Shown here: piece by piece, positions 16,894 through 25,254 of the stretch
Layout: each line of letters starts with the position of its first letter
How positions within the stretch are numbered: position 1 is the stretch's first letter
Program-made: the position numbers and the translations under genes
The notes under the pieces: generated by a model
What the model saw: only the letters and a program-made list of their open reading frames with translations
Told to the model about the DNA's origin: nothing
The model's database searches: none
Assembly (NCBI RefSeq): GCF_013409365.1
Contig: NZ_JACCBA010000001.1
Span: 5,518,001-5,582,000, forward strand
DNA from: Actinomadura luteofluorescens
GTDB lineage: Bacteria; Actinomycetota; Actinomycetes; Streptosporangiales; Streptosporangiaceae
Direction: 5' to 3'
Length of the DNA stretch: 64,000 bases

Positions 16894-16916
16894 GCCGGGT
16901 CAGCGGTGGACCCGGC
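16894..16916 (-). terminator. 8-bp stem hairpin downstream of the first DUF397 gene
   Basis: Inverted repeat with arms GCCGGGTC (16894-16901) and GACCCGGC (16909-16916) and a 7-base loop, about 60 bases beyond the stop at 16979. It could terminate or attenuate transcription before the second DUF397 gene. The whole 250-bp gap otherwise shows no gene. Confidence 0.4.
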
Positions 16917-16978
16917 CCCTGCGTCGTGGCCCCGCGCCGCCCTGTGCGGACGGGGCCGGACGGCGCGTCGGCGCCGGG

Positions 16979-17200
16979 TCAGCAACCCAGGTCGAAATCA
17001 CCCTTCTTTGCCCGCTTGAGAAATTCCCGCCATTCCGACTGGGAGAAGGACAGGACCGGACTCTGCGTGCCGTGCTTCGCGTCTCGCGCCCCGATAAAAC
17101 GGGATGAATCGACCAGTGTGGCGATCTCGACGCAGGTGTTGCTCGCCCCGCAGTAGGCGCTTTTCCTCCATTGAGGTACAGGAGTGACAAAAGAGGACAC
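16979..17200 (-). CDS. DUF397 domain-containing protein
   Basis: Single-domain DUF397 protein of 73 aa with the family core WRKSAYCGASNTCVEIA, a central ARDAKH and FSQSEWREFLKRAKKGDF. It is clearly paralogous to the protein encoded at 16517-16729 (shared GASN-x-CVE motif). The GTG at 17200 has gaaagg seven bases upstream and lies 39 bases after the stop of the XRE gene, so both are probably cotranscribed. In the family such proteins partner the upstream helix-turn-helix regulator. That regulator is frameshifted here, so whether this pair still functions is open. Confidence 0.88.
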   Translation of the reverse strand: MSSFVTPVPQWRKSAYCGASNTCVEIATLVDSSRFIGARDAKHGTQSPVLSFSQSEWREFLKRAKKGDFDLGC

Positions 17201-17239
17201 TCGGTGCCTTTCACAAGGATTGAGCCCCTTGGCGGACCG

Positions 17240-18101
17240 TCACCACGCCTCTTTGACCTCGGCTATGCGCCGCCGCGATTCCGCGGCGTCCAGTGCCTGC
17301 CGGGACAGACTCGAATAAGCGAGCCGGTACATATAGGTGACGGCTTCATCCGCGAAGTGGCTGATCGTCAGGGATTCCGTGTGAACGATATCAGGAAAGG
17401 TGATGTCGTGCACCGAAGAGAATTCTAGAAGGATAAACGATTCAGTCAACACCGAGTGTGCTATGTCCAACGGCAAGATCTGTACGTTCACGTTCGGCCG
17501 CTCGGTCATCTGGTACAGATGTTCGAGCTGCTCGCGCATCACCTTGTGATCGCCGATGCGGCGCCGCAGAACCGCCTCGTCGATAATCGCCGACAGTTCC
17601 AGCGGAGTGGGCCCGTCCAGCAGTTCGCGCCGCCGCATTCGCACGTCCAGCCGGCGTTCGAGTTCCTGTGGAGGCAGGGTGGCCAGGTCACTCCAGCCAC
17701 CGATCACATTTCGGGCGTAGCTCTCCGACTGCAGGAGCCCGGGAATGACCGTGCTGCCCCATTCCCGGGCGGCGGTGGCCTCGGACTCCAGCGCGATGAA
17801 GTTCGCGAGCGGGCTCGGGAGGTCGCGGTAGTCCTCCCACCAGCCCCGCTGGGCGGCGTCGTGCGCCAGGGAGATCAGGTCGTCGTGCCGCGCGCCGTCG
17901 ATCTCGTACAGATCGAGCAGCCGCCGCACATCGCCGATCTTCGCGCCGGTCCGCGCGTTCTCGATCCGGCTGACCTTGGCTGTGGACCAGGCGAGCCGTT
18001 CGGCGACCTCGTCTCCGGTCAGGGCCTCTGCGCTCGCGCAGTCTCCGGAGCTCGGCGGCCAGCCGCCGCTGCCGGACGGAGGGACCTCGGGAAGTGCTCA
18101 T
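17240..18101 (-). pseudogene. XRE-family helix-turn-helix regulator (DUF5753-type) with a +1 frameshift
   Basis: Transcription regulator of the actinobacterial XRE/DUF5753 type. ATG 18101 has a good ggagagg upstream and encodes SVRQRRLAAELRRLRE in one frame; the rest of the helix-turn-helix (LTGDEVAERL then WSTAKVSRIENARTG) and the full ~220-aa DUF5753 sensor domain lie in another frame down to 17240. Removing one base from the GGG at 18022-18024 joins them into an ordinary 286-aa family member. No other start precedes the second frame; the first usable start (GTG 17929) would drop the DNA-binding domain. This is either a young pseudogene, a homopolymer length variant or a sequencing error. 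Two DUF397 genes follow. Confidence 0.8.
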
Positions 18102-18233
18102 TGCTCGGGCCTCTCCAGTCCCGGCGGACTGATCTGGGCGCATTCTGCCGCACCGGGGGGTCGCGGCGCGAATACATCGGACCGGTGGACCAAGATTCTA
18201 CGGCTGATGATTCTTTTACGCACATGACACCGA

Positions 18234-18250
18234 AACTTGCGGTGCAAGTT
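18234..18250. promoter_or_regulatory. Palindromic operator AACTTGC-GGT-GCAAGTT
   Basis: Perfect 7-bp arms around a 3-base centre in the 225-bp divergent gap between the XRE gene (start 18101) and nnr (start 18327). Its position suits autoregulation by the XRE regulator. The half-site GCAAGTT recurs at 16503-16509, just past the last DUF397 gene. Confidence 0.6.
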
Positions 18251-18326
18251 GTGATCACCTCCGCCGGAGGTTGCGGACGGTCCCCACGTGGCACTCTAAG
18301 TGTGTGATCGACTTGGGGAGCGGCGG

Positions 18327-19844
18327 ATGAGGTACGCGCACGAGGTCGGCAAGGTCCGGGCGGCCGAGCGGGCCCTCATGGCCCGCCTCCCGGACGGCGC
18401 CCTGATGCAGCGCGCCGCCGCCGGGCTGGCCTCGGTCTGCGCGCACCTCCTGCCCGCCGTGTACGGGGCCCGCGTCGTCCTGCTGGTCGGCGGCGGCGAC
18501 AACGGCGGGGACGCCCTGTACGCCGGGGCCCGCCTCGCCCGGCGCGGCGCCCGCGTCCGGGCCGTCCAGGCCGGGTCCACGATCCATCCGGGCGGGCTGG
18601 CCGACCTGCGCGCCGCCGGCGGCCGCCTGCTGGACTCCGGCGCCGAGGCCGCGATCGCCGGCGCCGACCTGATCATCGACGGCCTGACCGGCATCGGCGG
18701 CACCGGCGGCCTCCGCGAGCCGCACGCCCGGTACGCCGCGCTCGCCTCCGAGTCCGCCGGGCTCGTGGTCGCCTGCGACGTCCCGAGCGGGGTGGACGCG
18801 AGCACGGGGCGCGTCGAGGGCGCGGCCGTCCACGCCGACGTCACCGTCACCTTCGGCACGCACAAGCCGGGCCTGCTCATCGACCCGGGCGCGGCCCGCT
18901 GCGGCGTGGTCGAGCTGGTCGACATCGGGCTCGGCCCCGACCTGCCCGACCCCGACGTCGTCGCGGCCCGGCCCGCCGACATCGCCCCGCCCGAGCCCCG
19001 CCCCGAGTCCGACAAGTACCGCCGCGGAGTCGTCGGCATCCTCGCCGGGGGCGACCAGTTCACCGGTGCCGCCGTCCTCAGCGCCGGCGGCGCCGTCCGC
19101 GGCGGCGCCGGAATGGTCCGCTTCGCCTCGGTGGCCCGCCCGGTCGAGCTCGTCCGCCAGCGCTGGCCCGAAGTGGTCACCACCGTCATCGAGCCGGGCC
19201 GCCACGACGCGCGGGTCCTGGAGCGCATCGGACGCGTCCAGGCCTGGGTCGCCGGCCCCGGCCTCGGCACCGGCGACGCCGCCGAGGCGCTGCTGGAGGC
19301 CGTCCTCACCACCGACCTGCCCGTGCTGGTGGACGCCGACGGCCTCACCGTCCTGGCCCGCCGCCGCGATCTGCTGCGCCGCGCAGCCCCGACCGTCCTC
19401 ACCCCGCACGCGGGCGAGCTGTCCCGCCTCGTCGCCGCCGCCCGCGAGGACATCGAGGCCGCCCGCCTCGACCACGTCCGCCGCGCCGCCGCCGAACTCT
19501 CCGCGACCGTCCTGCTCAAGGGCTCCACGACCCTGGTCGCCGAACAGGACCGCCCCGTCCGCGTGAACCCGACCGGCACCCCCCGCCTGGCCGCCGCCGG
19601 CACGGGCGACGTCCTGTCCGGCCTGATCGGCGCCCTCCTCGCCGGCGGCATGCCCGCCCTCGACGCGGCCGCCGCCGGCGCCTACCTCCACGGCCTCGCC
19701 GCCCGCCTGGCCTCGGCCCCCACCCCCGGCCCCGAGGCCCCCATCAGCGCCCAGGACGTGATCGAAGCCCTCCCCACCGCCTTCAGAGCGGTGTCTTCCC
19801 TGGGGGGCGACCCCCTGGAACCCGCTGTGTTTGCCCAGGGGTAG
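18327..19844 (+). CDS. nnr: Bifunctional NAD(P)H-hydrate epimerase / ADP-dependent dehydratase
   Basis: Repairs hydrated NADH and NADPH: the N-terminal YjeF_N domain (about 1-205) interconverts R and S epimers and the C-terminal ribokinase-like domain (about 220-480) dehydrates the S form using ADP. VGGGDNGGDALYAGARLARR at 54-73 marks the first domain and the AAAGTGDVLSGLIGALLAGG stretch near 426-445 the second. ATG 18327 has ggggag upstream. The last ~17 residues (VSSLGGDPLEPAVFAQG) are encoded by the start of the repeat block, not by family sequence, so the 3' end seems to have been extended by repeat insertion. It sits in the glmS-alr neighbourhood as in other actinobacteria. Confidence 0.95.
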   Translation: MRYAHEVGKVRAAERALMARLPDGALMQRAAAGLASVCAHLLPAVYGARVVLLVGGGDNGGDALYAGARLARRGARVRAVQAGSTIHPGGLADLRAAGGRLLDSGAEAAIAGADLIIDGLTGIGGTGGLREPHARYAALASESAGLVVACDVPSGVDASTGRVEGAAVHADVTVTFGTHKPGLLIDPGAARCGVVELVDIGLGPDLPDPDVVAARPADIAPPEPRPESDKYRRGVVGILAGGDQFTGAAVLSAGGAVRGGAGMVRFASVARPVELVRQRWPEVVTTVIEPGRHDARVLERIGRVQAWVAGPGLGTGDAAEALLEAVLTTDLPVLVDADGLTVLARRRDLLRRAAPTVLTPHAGELSRLVAAAREDIEAARLDHVRRAAAELSATVLLKGSTTLVAEQDRPVRVNPTGTPRLAAAGTGDVLSGLIGALLAGGMPALDAAAAGAYLHGLAARLASAPTPGPEAPISAQDVIEALPTAFRAVSSLGGDPLEPAVFAQG

Positions 19845-20359
19845 CGACCCCCCTGGAACCCCCCGTCACGAGCCGGGCGATCCTCACGCCACGGCTGAGG
19901 TCCTCGTGCCCGTGCCGGTTCGCGTCGTGTCGCTCCGGTCGCCCGGCTCGACGGGTCGAGCGACCTCCAGGCGCCTAGAGCGCCTTCCGGCCGCCCGACC
20001 CGCACTGTGTTTGCCCAGGGGGGCGACCCCCTGGAACCCCCGTTGCGAGCCGGGCGATCCTCACGCCACGGCTGAGGTTCTCGTGCCCGTGCCGGTTCGC
20101 GTCGTGTCGCTCCGGTCGCCCGGCTCGACGGGTCGAGCGACCTCCAGGCGCCTAGAGCGCCTTCCGGCCGCCCGACCCGCGCTGTGTTCGCCCAGGGGGG
20201 CGACCCCCCTGGAACCCCCCGTCACGAGCCGGGCGATCCTCACGCCACGGTGCGGGTTTGCTGCGCCCGTGCGGGTTCGCGTCGTGTCGCTGCGGTCGCC
20301 CGGCTCGACGGGCCGTGCGACCTCCAGGCGCCAGAGCGCCTTCCGGCCACCCGACCCGC
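19788..20359. repeat. Three tandem copies of a ~178-bp unit plus a partial leading copy
   Basis: Near-identical units begin at 19824, 20004 and 20181 (180, 177 and 179 bp); a partial copy of the head of the unit precedes them at 19788-19823 inside the nnr 3' end. Each unit starts with a G/C palindrome (cccaggggggcgaccccctgg-like) able to form a hairpin and then holds a GC-rich stretch with several smaller palindromes. One frame stays open through all three copies but gives only repeat-derived Arg/Pro-rich sequence, so I do not call a gene. Confidence 0.9.
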
Positions 20360-20400
20360 GCCCGGCTCAGGTCCCATCTCCAAGAGCGTCACAGCCGTGG

Positions 20401-20423
20401 CACGTCCAAGAGCGCTGGACGTG
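20401..20423. repeat. 8-bp inverted repeat (cacgtcca / tggacgtg)
   Basis: Perfect arms 20401-20408 and 20416-20423 with a 7-base loop, between the tandem units and the inverted copy. A related ccaagagcg element occurs just before it at 20380-20389. Confidence 0.6.
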
Positions 20424-20506
20424 AACGATTCACACCCTCTTGGGCTCGTAGTCCAACCGAGGCGCGGGCAGGCGCGTGGAGCGAGTGCAGCGAGCGCAAC
20501 GCGCAT

Positions 20507-20679
20507 GCCCGCCGAGCCGGGCGACCGCAGCGACACGACACCGACCCGCACGGACACAACACACCCGCACCGTGGCGTGAGGATCGTCCGGCTCGAAACG
20601 GGGGTTCCAGGGGGTCGCCCCCCAGGAAAGACACAGCGGGTCGCCCCCCAGGGAGGACACAGCGGGTCGCCACCCTGGG
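20507..20679. repeat. Inverted copy of the ~178-bp unit
   Basis: Read on the minus strand, this stretch matches the tandem units at 19824-20359 over most of their length, with two extra short copies of the G/C palindrome head at its end (20638-20679). It ends immediately before the alr ribosome binding site. Together with the tandem copies it could form a stem of over 100 bp. Confidence 0.85.
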
Positions 20680-20690
20680 AGAATGAGCCC

Positions 20691-21815
20691 ATGAGGGTTC
20701 CTGCGGAGGCACGGGTCGATCTCGGTGCCATCGGCCACAACGTCTCGGTGCTGCGCGAGCGCGCGGGGGGCGCCGAGGTGATGGCCATGGTGAAGGCCGA
20801 GGCTTACGGGCACGGGCTGGTGGAGGCCGCCCGGGCCGCGCTCGCCGGCGGGGCGTCCTGGCTGGGCGTCGCGAAGCTGGCCGAGGCGCTGCGTCTGCGG
20901 GACGAGGGCGTCTCCGTTCGGACGCTGGTCTGCCTGGGGGTTCCCGGGGAGCCCTACGAGGAGGCCGTCGCACGGGACGTGGACCTGACCGTCGGGGCGG
21001 TCTGGCTGCTGGACGAGGTCGTCCGGGCGGCGGAGCGGGCCGGGCGCGAGGCGCGGATCCACCTCAAGGCCGACACGGGCATGTCGCGCGGGGGCGCGCG
21101 GGGCGACGACTGGGAGGCGCTGGTCGAGGCGGCGCTCAAGGCCGAGGCCACGGGGCACGTGCGGGTCGCGGGGGTCATGTCGCACTTCGCCTGCGCGGAC
21201 GAGCCCGGCCATCCCTCGATCGCGGCGCAGCTCGGCGCGTTCACCGAGATGGTCGCGCACGCGGAGGAGGCGGGGGCGCGGTTCGAGGTGCGGCACATCG
21301 CGAACTCGGCGGCGGCGCTGACGCTGCCGGAGGCGCGGTTCGACCTCGTCCGGCCCGGCATCGCGACGTACGGGCTGAGCCCCGTGCCGGCGCTCGGCGG
21401 GTTCGGGCTGCGGCCCGCGATGACGCTCGTGGCGGACGCGGCGCTGGTCAAGCGGGTTCCGGCCGGTAGCGGAGTGTCGTACGGTCACACCTACCGCACC
21501 GAGCGGGAGACCACGCTGGCCGTGGTGCCCGTGGGGTACGGGGACGGGATCCCGCGGCACGGGTCCAACGTGCTGGAGGTCCTCGCGGGCGGGCGCCGCA
21601 GGACGATCGCCGGGCGGGTCTGCATGGACCAGTTCGTCGTCGACCTCGGCGACGACCCGCTCGCGGCGGGAGACGAGATCATCCTGTTCGGCCCGGGCGA
21701 CCGGGGCGAGCCGACCGCGCAGGAGTGGGCGGACGCGCTGGGGACGATCTCGTATGAGATCGTCACCCGCATCGGAGCCCGGGTACCGAGGGCGTACCCG
21801 GGAGGGGGGCTGTAG
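20691..21815 (+). CDS. alr: Alanine racemase
   Basis: PLP enzyme that makes D-alanine for peptidoglycan; 374 aa, usual length. The PLP lysine is K35 in MVKAEAYGHG and the catalytic tyrosine is Y264 in GVSYGHTY, with the MSRGG and VRPGIATYG segments of the family. ATG 20691 follows gggaga at 20677-20682. It begins a cluster with the alpha/beta hydrolase 11 bases downstream and tsaE, the order seen in many actinobacteria. Its leader is taken up by the inverted repeat block, so expression may be affected by that structure. Confidence 0.97.
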   Translation: MRVPAEARVDLGAIGHNVSVLRERAGGAEVMAMVKAEAYGHGLVEAARAALAGGASWLGVAKLAEALRLRDEGVSVRTLVCLGVPGEPYEEAVARDVDLTVGAVWLLDEVVRAAERAGREARIHLKADTGMSRGGARGDDWEALVEAALKAEATGHVRVAGVMSHFACADEPGHPSIAAQLGAFTEMVAHAEEAGARFEVRHIANSAAALTLPEARFDLVRPGIATYGLSPVPALGGFGLRPAMTLVADAALVKRVPAGSGVSYGHTYRTERETTLAVVPVGYGDGIPRHGSNVLEVLAGGRRRTIAGRVCMDQFVVDLGDDPLAAGDEIILFGPGDRGEPTAQEWADALGTISYEIVTRIGARVPRAYPGGGL

Positions 21816-21826
21816 GGGGCGCGGTC

Positions 21827-22906
21827 ATGGACAGCAGGAACAGGCGCAGGATCGGTGTCGCCGGCGTCGTCGCGGGCGTGGGCGCCGCGGGGGTGGGCGC
21901 GGCGGTCGGGCTGCGGCGCTTCGCCGTCGGCCGGGTGCGGCTGCGCCCGGACCCCGACGCGGCCGAGCCCTTCGGCGAGCTGCGCGGGCGGGAGATGTCC
22001 GTCCGGGCCGACGACGGCGTACCGCTGCACGTGGAGGTCGACGGGCCCGACGACGCCGCCCTCACCGTCGTGTTCTGCCACGGCTACACCCTGAACCAGG
22101 ACTCCTGGCACTACCAGCGCCGCGACCTGCGGGGTTCGCTGCGGCTGGTGTTCTGGGACCAGCGCGCCCACGGCCGTTCGGGACGCGGCGAGCCCGGGGA
22201 CGCGACGATCGAGCAGACCGGTGACGACCTGCGCGCGGTGCTGGAGGCGGCCGTCCCGCCGGACCGTCCGGTGGTCCTCGTGGGGCACTCCATGGGCGGC
22301 ATGTCGATCATGGCGCTGGCGGACCGGCATCCCGAGCTGTTCGGGTCGCGGGTCGTGGGCGTGGCGCTGGTGAACACCTCCTGCGGCGACATGGGGGAGA
22401 TGACGCTGGGGCTGCCCCTGGTGCTGGCCAAGGCCGTCCGGCCGCTCGCCCCGGGGACGCTGCGCGGCCTCGGCCGCCGCGCGGAGCTGGTCGAGAAGGC
22501 CCGCGGGCTGGGCGCCGACCTGGCGTTCGTCGTCACGCGGAAGATGGCGTTCGCCGACAAGTACGTCAGCCCGTCCGTGGTGGGCTTCCTGGAGCAGATG
22601 ATCAGGGAGACGCCGATCGACGTGATCGCGGAGTACTACCCGGCGCTGATGGCGCACGACAAGATCGGGTGCCTGGACGTGCTCGGCGGGGTGCCGATGC
22701 TCGTCCTGGCGGGCGGCCGCGACCGGCTGACCCCCGCGGAGCACGCCCGCCGGATCGCCGCGGCGCTGCCGGACGCGGAACTGGTCGAGGTGGAGGAGGC
22801 CGGGCACGTGCTGCCGCTGGAGTACCCGGGCGTGGTGACCGGGGGGCTGCGCCGGCTGGTCGAGCGGGTCCGTCCCGCCTACGAGGAAGAGGAGCGCACC
22901 GCGTGA
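21827..22906 (+). CDS. Alpha/beta-hydrolase fold protein
   Basis: Hydrolase of 359 aa between alr and tsaE, a position where actinobacteria commonly keep such a gene. A hydrophobic N-terminal segment (GVAGVVAGVGAAGVGAAVGL, residues about 10-29) looks like a membrane anchor. The fold core shows the oxyanion region CHGYTLNQDSW, the nucleophile elbow GHSMGG, an acidic residue after LVLAGGRDRLTP and the catalytic histidine in EEAGHVLPLE, so the triad is complete. Substrate unknown; lipid or ester hydrolysis is the default expectation. The stop overlaps the tsaE GTG (GTGA at 22903-22906). Confidence 0.88.
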   Translation: MDSRNRRRIGVAGVVAGVGAAGVGAAVGLRRFAVGRVRLRPDPDAAEPFGELRGREMSVRADDGVPLHVEVDGPDDAALTVVFCHGYTLNQDSWHYQRRDLRGSLRLVFWDQRAHGRSGRGEPGDATIEQTGDDLRAVLEAAVPPDRPVVLVGHSMGGMSIMALADRHPELFGSRVVGVALVNTSCGDMGEMTLGLPLVLAKAVRPLAPGTLRGLGRRAELVEKARGLGADLAFVVTRKMAFADKYVSPSVVGFLEQMIRETPIDVIAEYYPALMAHDKIGCLDVLGGVPMLVLAGGRDRLTPAEHARRIAAALPDAELVEVEEAGHVLPLEYPGVVTGGLRRLVERVRPAYEEEERTA

Positions 22907-23373
22907 ACGCCGTCACCGTCACCGTCCCGACCGCCGAGGACATGCGCGAGCTCGGGCTGCGCCTGGCCGGGCTGCTGCGGGCGGGCGACCTGCTCGTGAT
23001 GACGGGCCACCTCGGCGCGGGCAAGACGACCCTCACGCAGGGCATCGGCGAGGGGCTGAAGGTGCGGGGCCCGATCACCTCGCCCACGTTCGTCATCGCG
23101 CGGGTGCATCCGTCGCTGGCGGGCGGCCCGTCGCTGGTGCACGTGGACGCCTACCGGCTGGGCGGTTTCGCGGAGCTCGACGATCTCGATCTGGACGCGT
23201 CGATCGCGGAATCGGTGACGATCGTGGAATGGGGAGAAGGGCTCGCCGAAGGCCTCGCCGAGGACCGGCTGGAAGTGATCATTTCTCGCGGGGACGGGCC
23301 GGGAGAGGGACGCGAGGTAAGGATCGTCGGGGTCGGTGATCGCTGGTCCGACCTGGCGCTCGGCCCTGAATGA
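22903..23373 (+). CDS. tsaE: tRNA threonylcarbamoyladenosine biosynthesis ATPase TsaE
   Basis: ATPase needed to recycle the TsaB-TsaD complex during synthesis of t6A at position 37 of ANN-decoding tRNAs. The 156-aa protein has Walker A GHLGAGKTT at residues 35-43, the TSPTFVIAR switch and HVDAYRLGG, and the IVEWGEG motif. The GTG start at 22903 overlaps the hydrolase stop. tsaB and tsaD lie 1.2 and 2.4 kb downstream on the same strand. A second start 234 bases upstream in the same frame lies inside the hydrolase gene and is rejected. Confidence 0.95.
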   Translation: MNAVTVTVPTAEDMRELGLRLAGLLRAGDLLVMTGHLGAGKTTLTQGIGEGLKVRGPITSPTFVIARVHPSLAGGPSLVHVDAYRLGGFAELDDLDLDASIAESVTIVEWGEGLAEGLAEDRLEVIISRGDGPGEGREVRIVGVGDRWSDLALGPE

Positions 23374-23498
23374 TCTTGGACTGGCAACATCTACGGTTTT
23401 TGCCTGGCTGGTTGGTCCATTTTACGGCTTGATGTCGTACTCTTTGCCGGAACGAACCTCACCTTCGCGACATATCAATCCGAACGGGAGTGGGGCCG

Positions 23499-24497
23499 GT
23501 GAGTGGCAGCCATCGCAGCGGGAATTACCGCGACAGCTATCGCGCGTCGGGCGGTGGCCAGGGCTCAGGCGGCGGTTACCGGCCGGACGGCGGTGGATAC
23601 GGCGCGGGCGAGGACCCGTACGGGCGCTACTCGTCGGGCCGGCCGGGCAGCGGCCCGTACCAGCGGGAGACCGGCCCGTACGAGACCGATACCGGCCAGG
23701 GTGCCGGCAGCGCCGACTACCGCACCGAGAGCGGCGGATACCGGACGGGGAGCGGCACCCACCGCGGCGGCGCCGGATACCGCAGCGGCAGCCACCGGGT
23801 GGCGCGCGAGCGCCGCACCGGGCGGCGCTGGGCCGTCGTCCTCGGTGGCGCGGTCGTCGGCGTCGCCGTCTGCGGGCTCGCGGCGTTCGCCGTCCTGACC
23901 GGCGTCGGCGCGAGCGGCGAAAAGAGCACCGGCCAGGTCGTCGGCAGCGGCGCCACGGACAACGCCCCGGCGGCAAGGGGCGAGCGCACCGCCGTCCCCG
24001 ACTCCTGCACGATCGTCGGCGACGACCTGATCGGCCGGCTGGCGCCCGAGTCCGAGCGCACCGACGCCGACAACTACCAGGGCGACGACCAGCAGAACCA
24101 GTGCGTGTGGGGTGCCTACGCGGGCGAGAAGAGGCGGCAGCTCACGATCGAGCTGCGCGCGATCGCGGCCGGGGCCGCGGCCTCCCCGACGGAAGCCGCA
24201 CGCAAGACGTTCGCGACCGAGCGGACCGCCGACGAGTCCGGCAAGGCGCTGCTGGCCGGGCAGAAGCTCACCGACAAGATCCGGCTGACCGGCGTCGGCG
24301 ACGAGGGCTACATCGTCTACAGCGTCGACGACAACCAGGGCTCCGGCGAGGCCGTCGGCAACGTCCGGGTCGCCAACGTCCTGGTCACCGTGCACTACTC
24401 GGGCTCGGACAAGGGCGATCCGCTGTCGTCGGACGCCGCCACCGGCGGCGCCACCGATGTCACCAAGGCCGTGGTCACCGCCCTGAGCCGCTCCTGA
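23499..24497 (+). CDS. DUF3558-like single-pass membrane protein
   Basis: 332-aa protein with three parts: a Gly/Tyr/Ser/Arg-rich disordered N-terminus (1-100) with GGGY-like repeats, one transmembrane helix (about 111-136, WAVVLGGAVVGVAVCGLAAF), and an extracytoplasmic domain. The latter has two cysteines, C170 (PDSCTIV) and C202 (NQCVW), spaced as in DUF3558-type lipoproteins, which suggests a disulfide. Function unknown. GTG 23499 is chosen over GTG 23490 because cgggag at 23485-23490 gives the right spacing. It interrupts the tsaE-tsaB order, and the 125-bp gap before it is unusually AT-rich, so it may have its own promoter. Confidence 0.75.
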   Translation: MSGSHRSGNYRDSYRASGGGQGSGGGYRPDGGGYGAGEDPYGRYSSGRPGSGPYQRETGPYETDTGQGAGSADYRTESGGYRTGSGTHRGGAGYRSGSHRVARERRTGRRWAVVLGGAVVGVAVCGLAAFAVLTGVGASGEKSTGQVVGSGATDNAPAARGERTAVPDSCTIVGDDLIGRLAPESERTDADNYQGDDQQNQCVWGAYAGEKRRQLTIELRAIAAGAAASPTEAARKTFATERTADESGKALLAGQKLTDKIRLTGVGDEGYIVYSVDDNQGSGEAVGNVRVANVLVTVHYSGSDKGDPLSSDAATGGATDVTKAVVTALSRS

Positions 24498-24573
24498 GCC
24501 GGGCCGAGCCGGGCCGAGACGCCTGGGCGAGAGCCGGACCAGTCCGCGCCCGTGGCCGGTAGGCTTACAACCC

Positions 24574-25254
24574 GTGCTGGTCTTGGCTTTCGATACCGCG
24601 ACCGCCGCGATCACCGTGGCGCTGTACGAGTGGACCCCGGGAGAGGGCGCGGTGCCGCGCGGCCTGGCGGAGGCCGTCGACCGGCGGCGCCACACCGAGC
24701 TGCTCACCCCGTCCATCGCGGAGGTGATGGCGGAGGCGGGGGCGGCCCCCGACGATCTCAGTGCGATCGCCGTCGGCGTCGGGCCGGGGCCCTACACGGG
24801 CCTGCGGGTCGGGCTGGTCACCGCCCGCGCGATGGGCGAGGCCCTCAGCGTTCCCGTGCACGGCGTCTGCACGCTCGACATCATGGCCTGGGCCACGAAG
24901 CGGGAGGGGCCGCTCGCCGTCGCCACCGACGCCCGCCGCAAGGAGGTCTACTGGGCGCGGTACGACTCGGCGCGGTTCCGCGCCACCGAGCCCGCCGTGG
25001 GCCCGGCGGCGGACGTGCTGAAGGGCGCGCCCGAGGGGCTGCCCGTCGTGGGCGAGGGCGCGGCCCTGTACCCGGAGGTCCTCGGAGGGTCCGGGCACGA
25101 GCCGCTGCTGCCCACCGCGAGCGCCCTGGCGGAGCTCGCCGTCGCGCGGCTGTCGGGCCTGAAGGGGCCCGAGCTGCTGCCGCCGGAGCCCCTCTACCTG
25201 CGCCGGCCCGACGCGAAGGAGCCGGGCCCCCGCAAGAAGGTGACGCCGGCGTGA
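24574..25254 (+). CDS. tsaB: tRNA threonylcarbamoyladenosine biosynthesis protein TsaB
   Basis: Scaffold subunit (226 aa) that dimerises with TsaD for t6A formation on tRNA. It has the ASKHA-type N-terminus MLVLAFDTATAAITVAL, the RRRHTELL segment and GVGPGPYTGLRVGL. It lacks the metal-binding histidines of TsaD, as expected. The GTG at 24574 has no Shine-Dalgarno but sits about eight bases after a TAGGCT -10-like hexamer (24560-24565), so a leaderless start is plausible. The stop overlaps the rimI GTG (GTGA at 25251-25254), making tsaB-rimI-tsaD an operon. Confidence 0.95.
   Translation: MLVLAFDTATAAITVALYEWTPGEGAVPRGLAEAVDRRRHTELLTPSIAEVMAEAGAAPDDLSAIAVGVGPGPYTGLRVGLVTARAMGEALSVPVHGVCTLDIMAWATKREGPLAVATDARRKEVYWARYDSARFRATEPAVGPAADVLKGAPEGLPVVGEGAALYPEVLGGSGHEPLLPTASALAELAVARLSGLKGPELLPPEPLYLRRPDAKEPGPRKKVTPA

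Noticed and set aside
19831..20424. Open frame of ~197 codons running through the tandem repeats
   Set aside because: Its sequence is just the repeat unit translated three times, Arg/Pro-rich, with no ribosome binding site or family motif; the repeat period (177-180 bp) being near a multiple of three explains the open frame.
24498..24525. Duplicated gccgggccgag downstream of the DUF3558-like gene
   Set aside because: Only two short copies in very GC-rich DNA; no hairpin or other sign of function.
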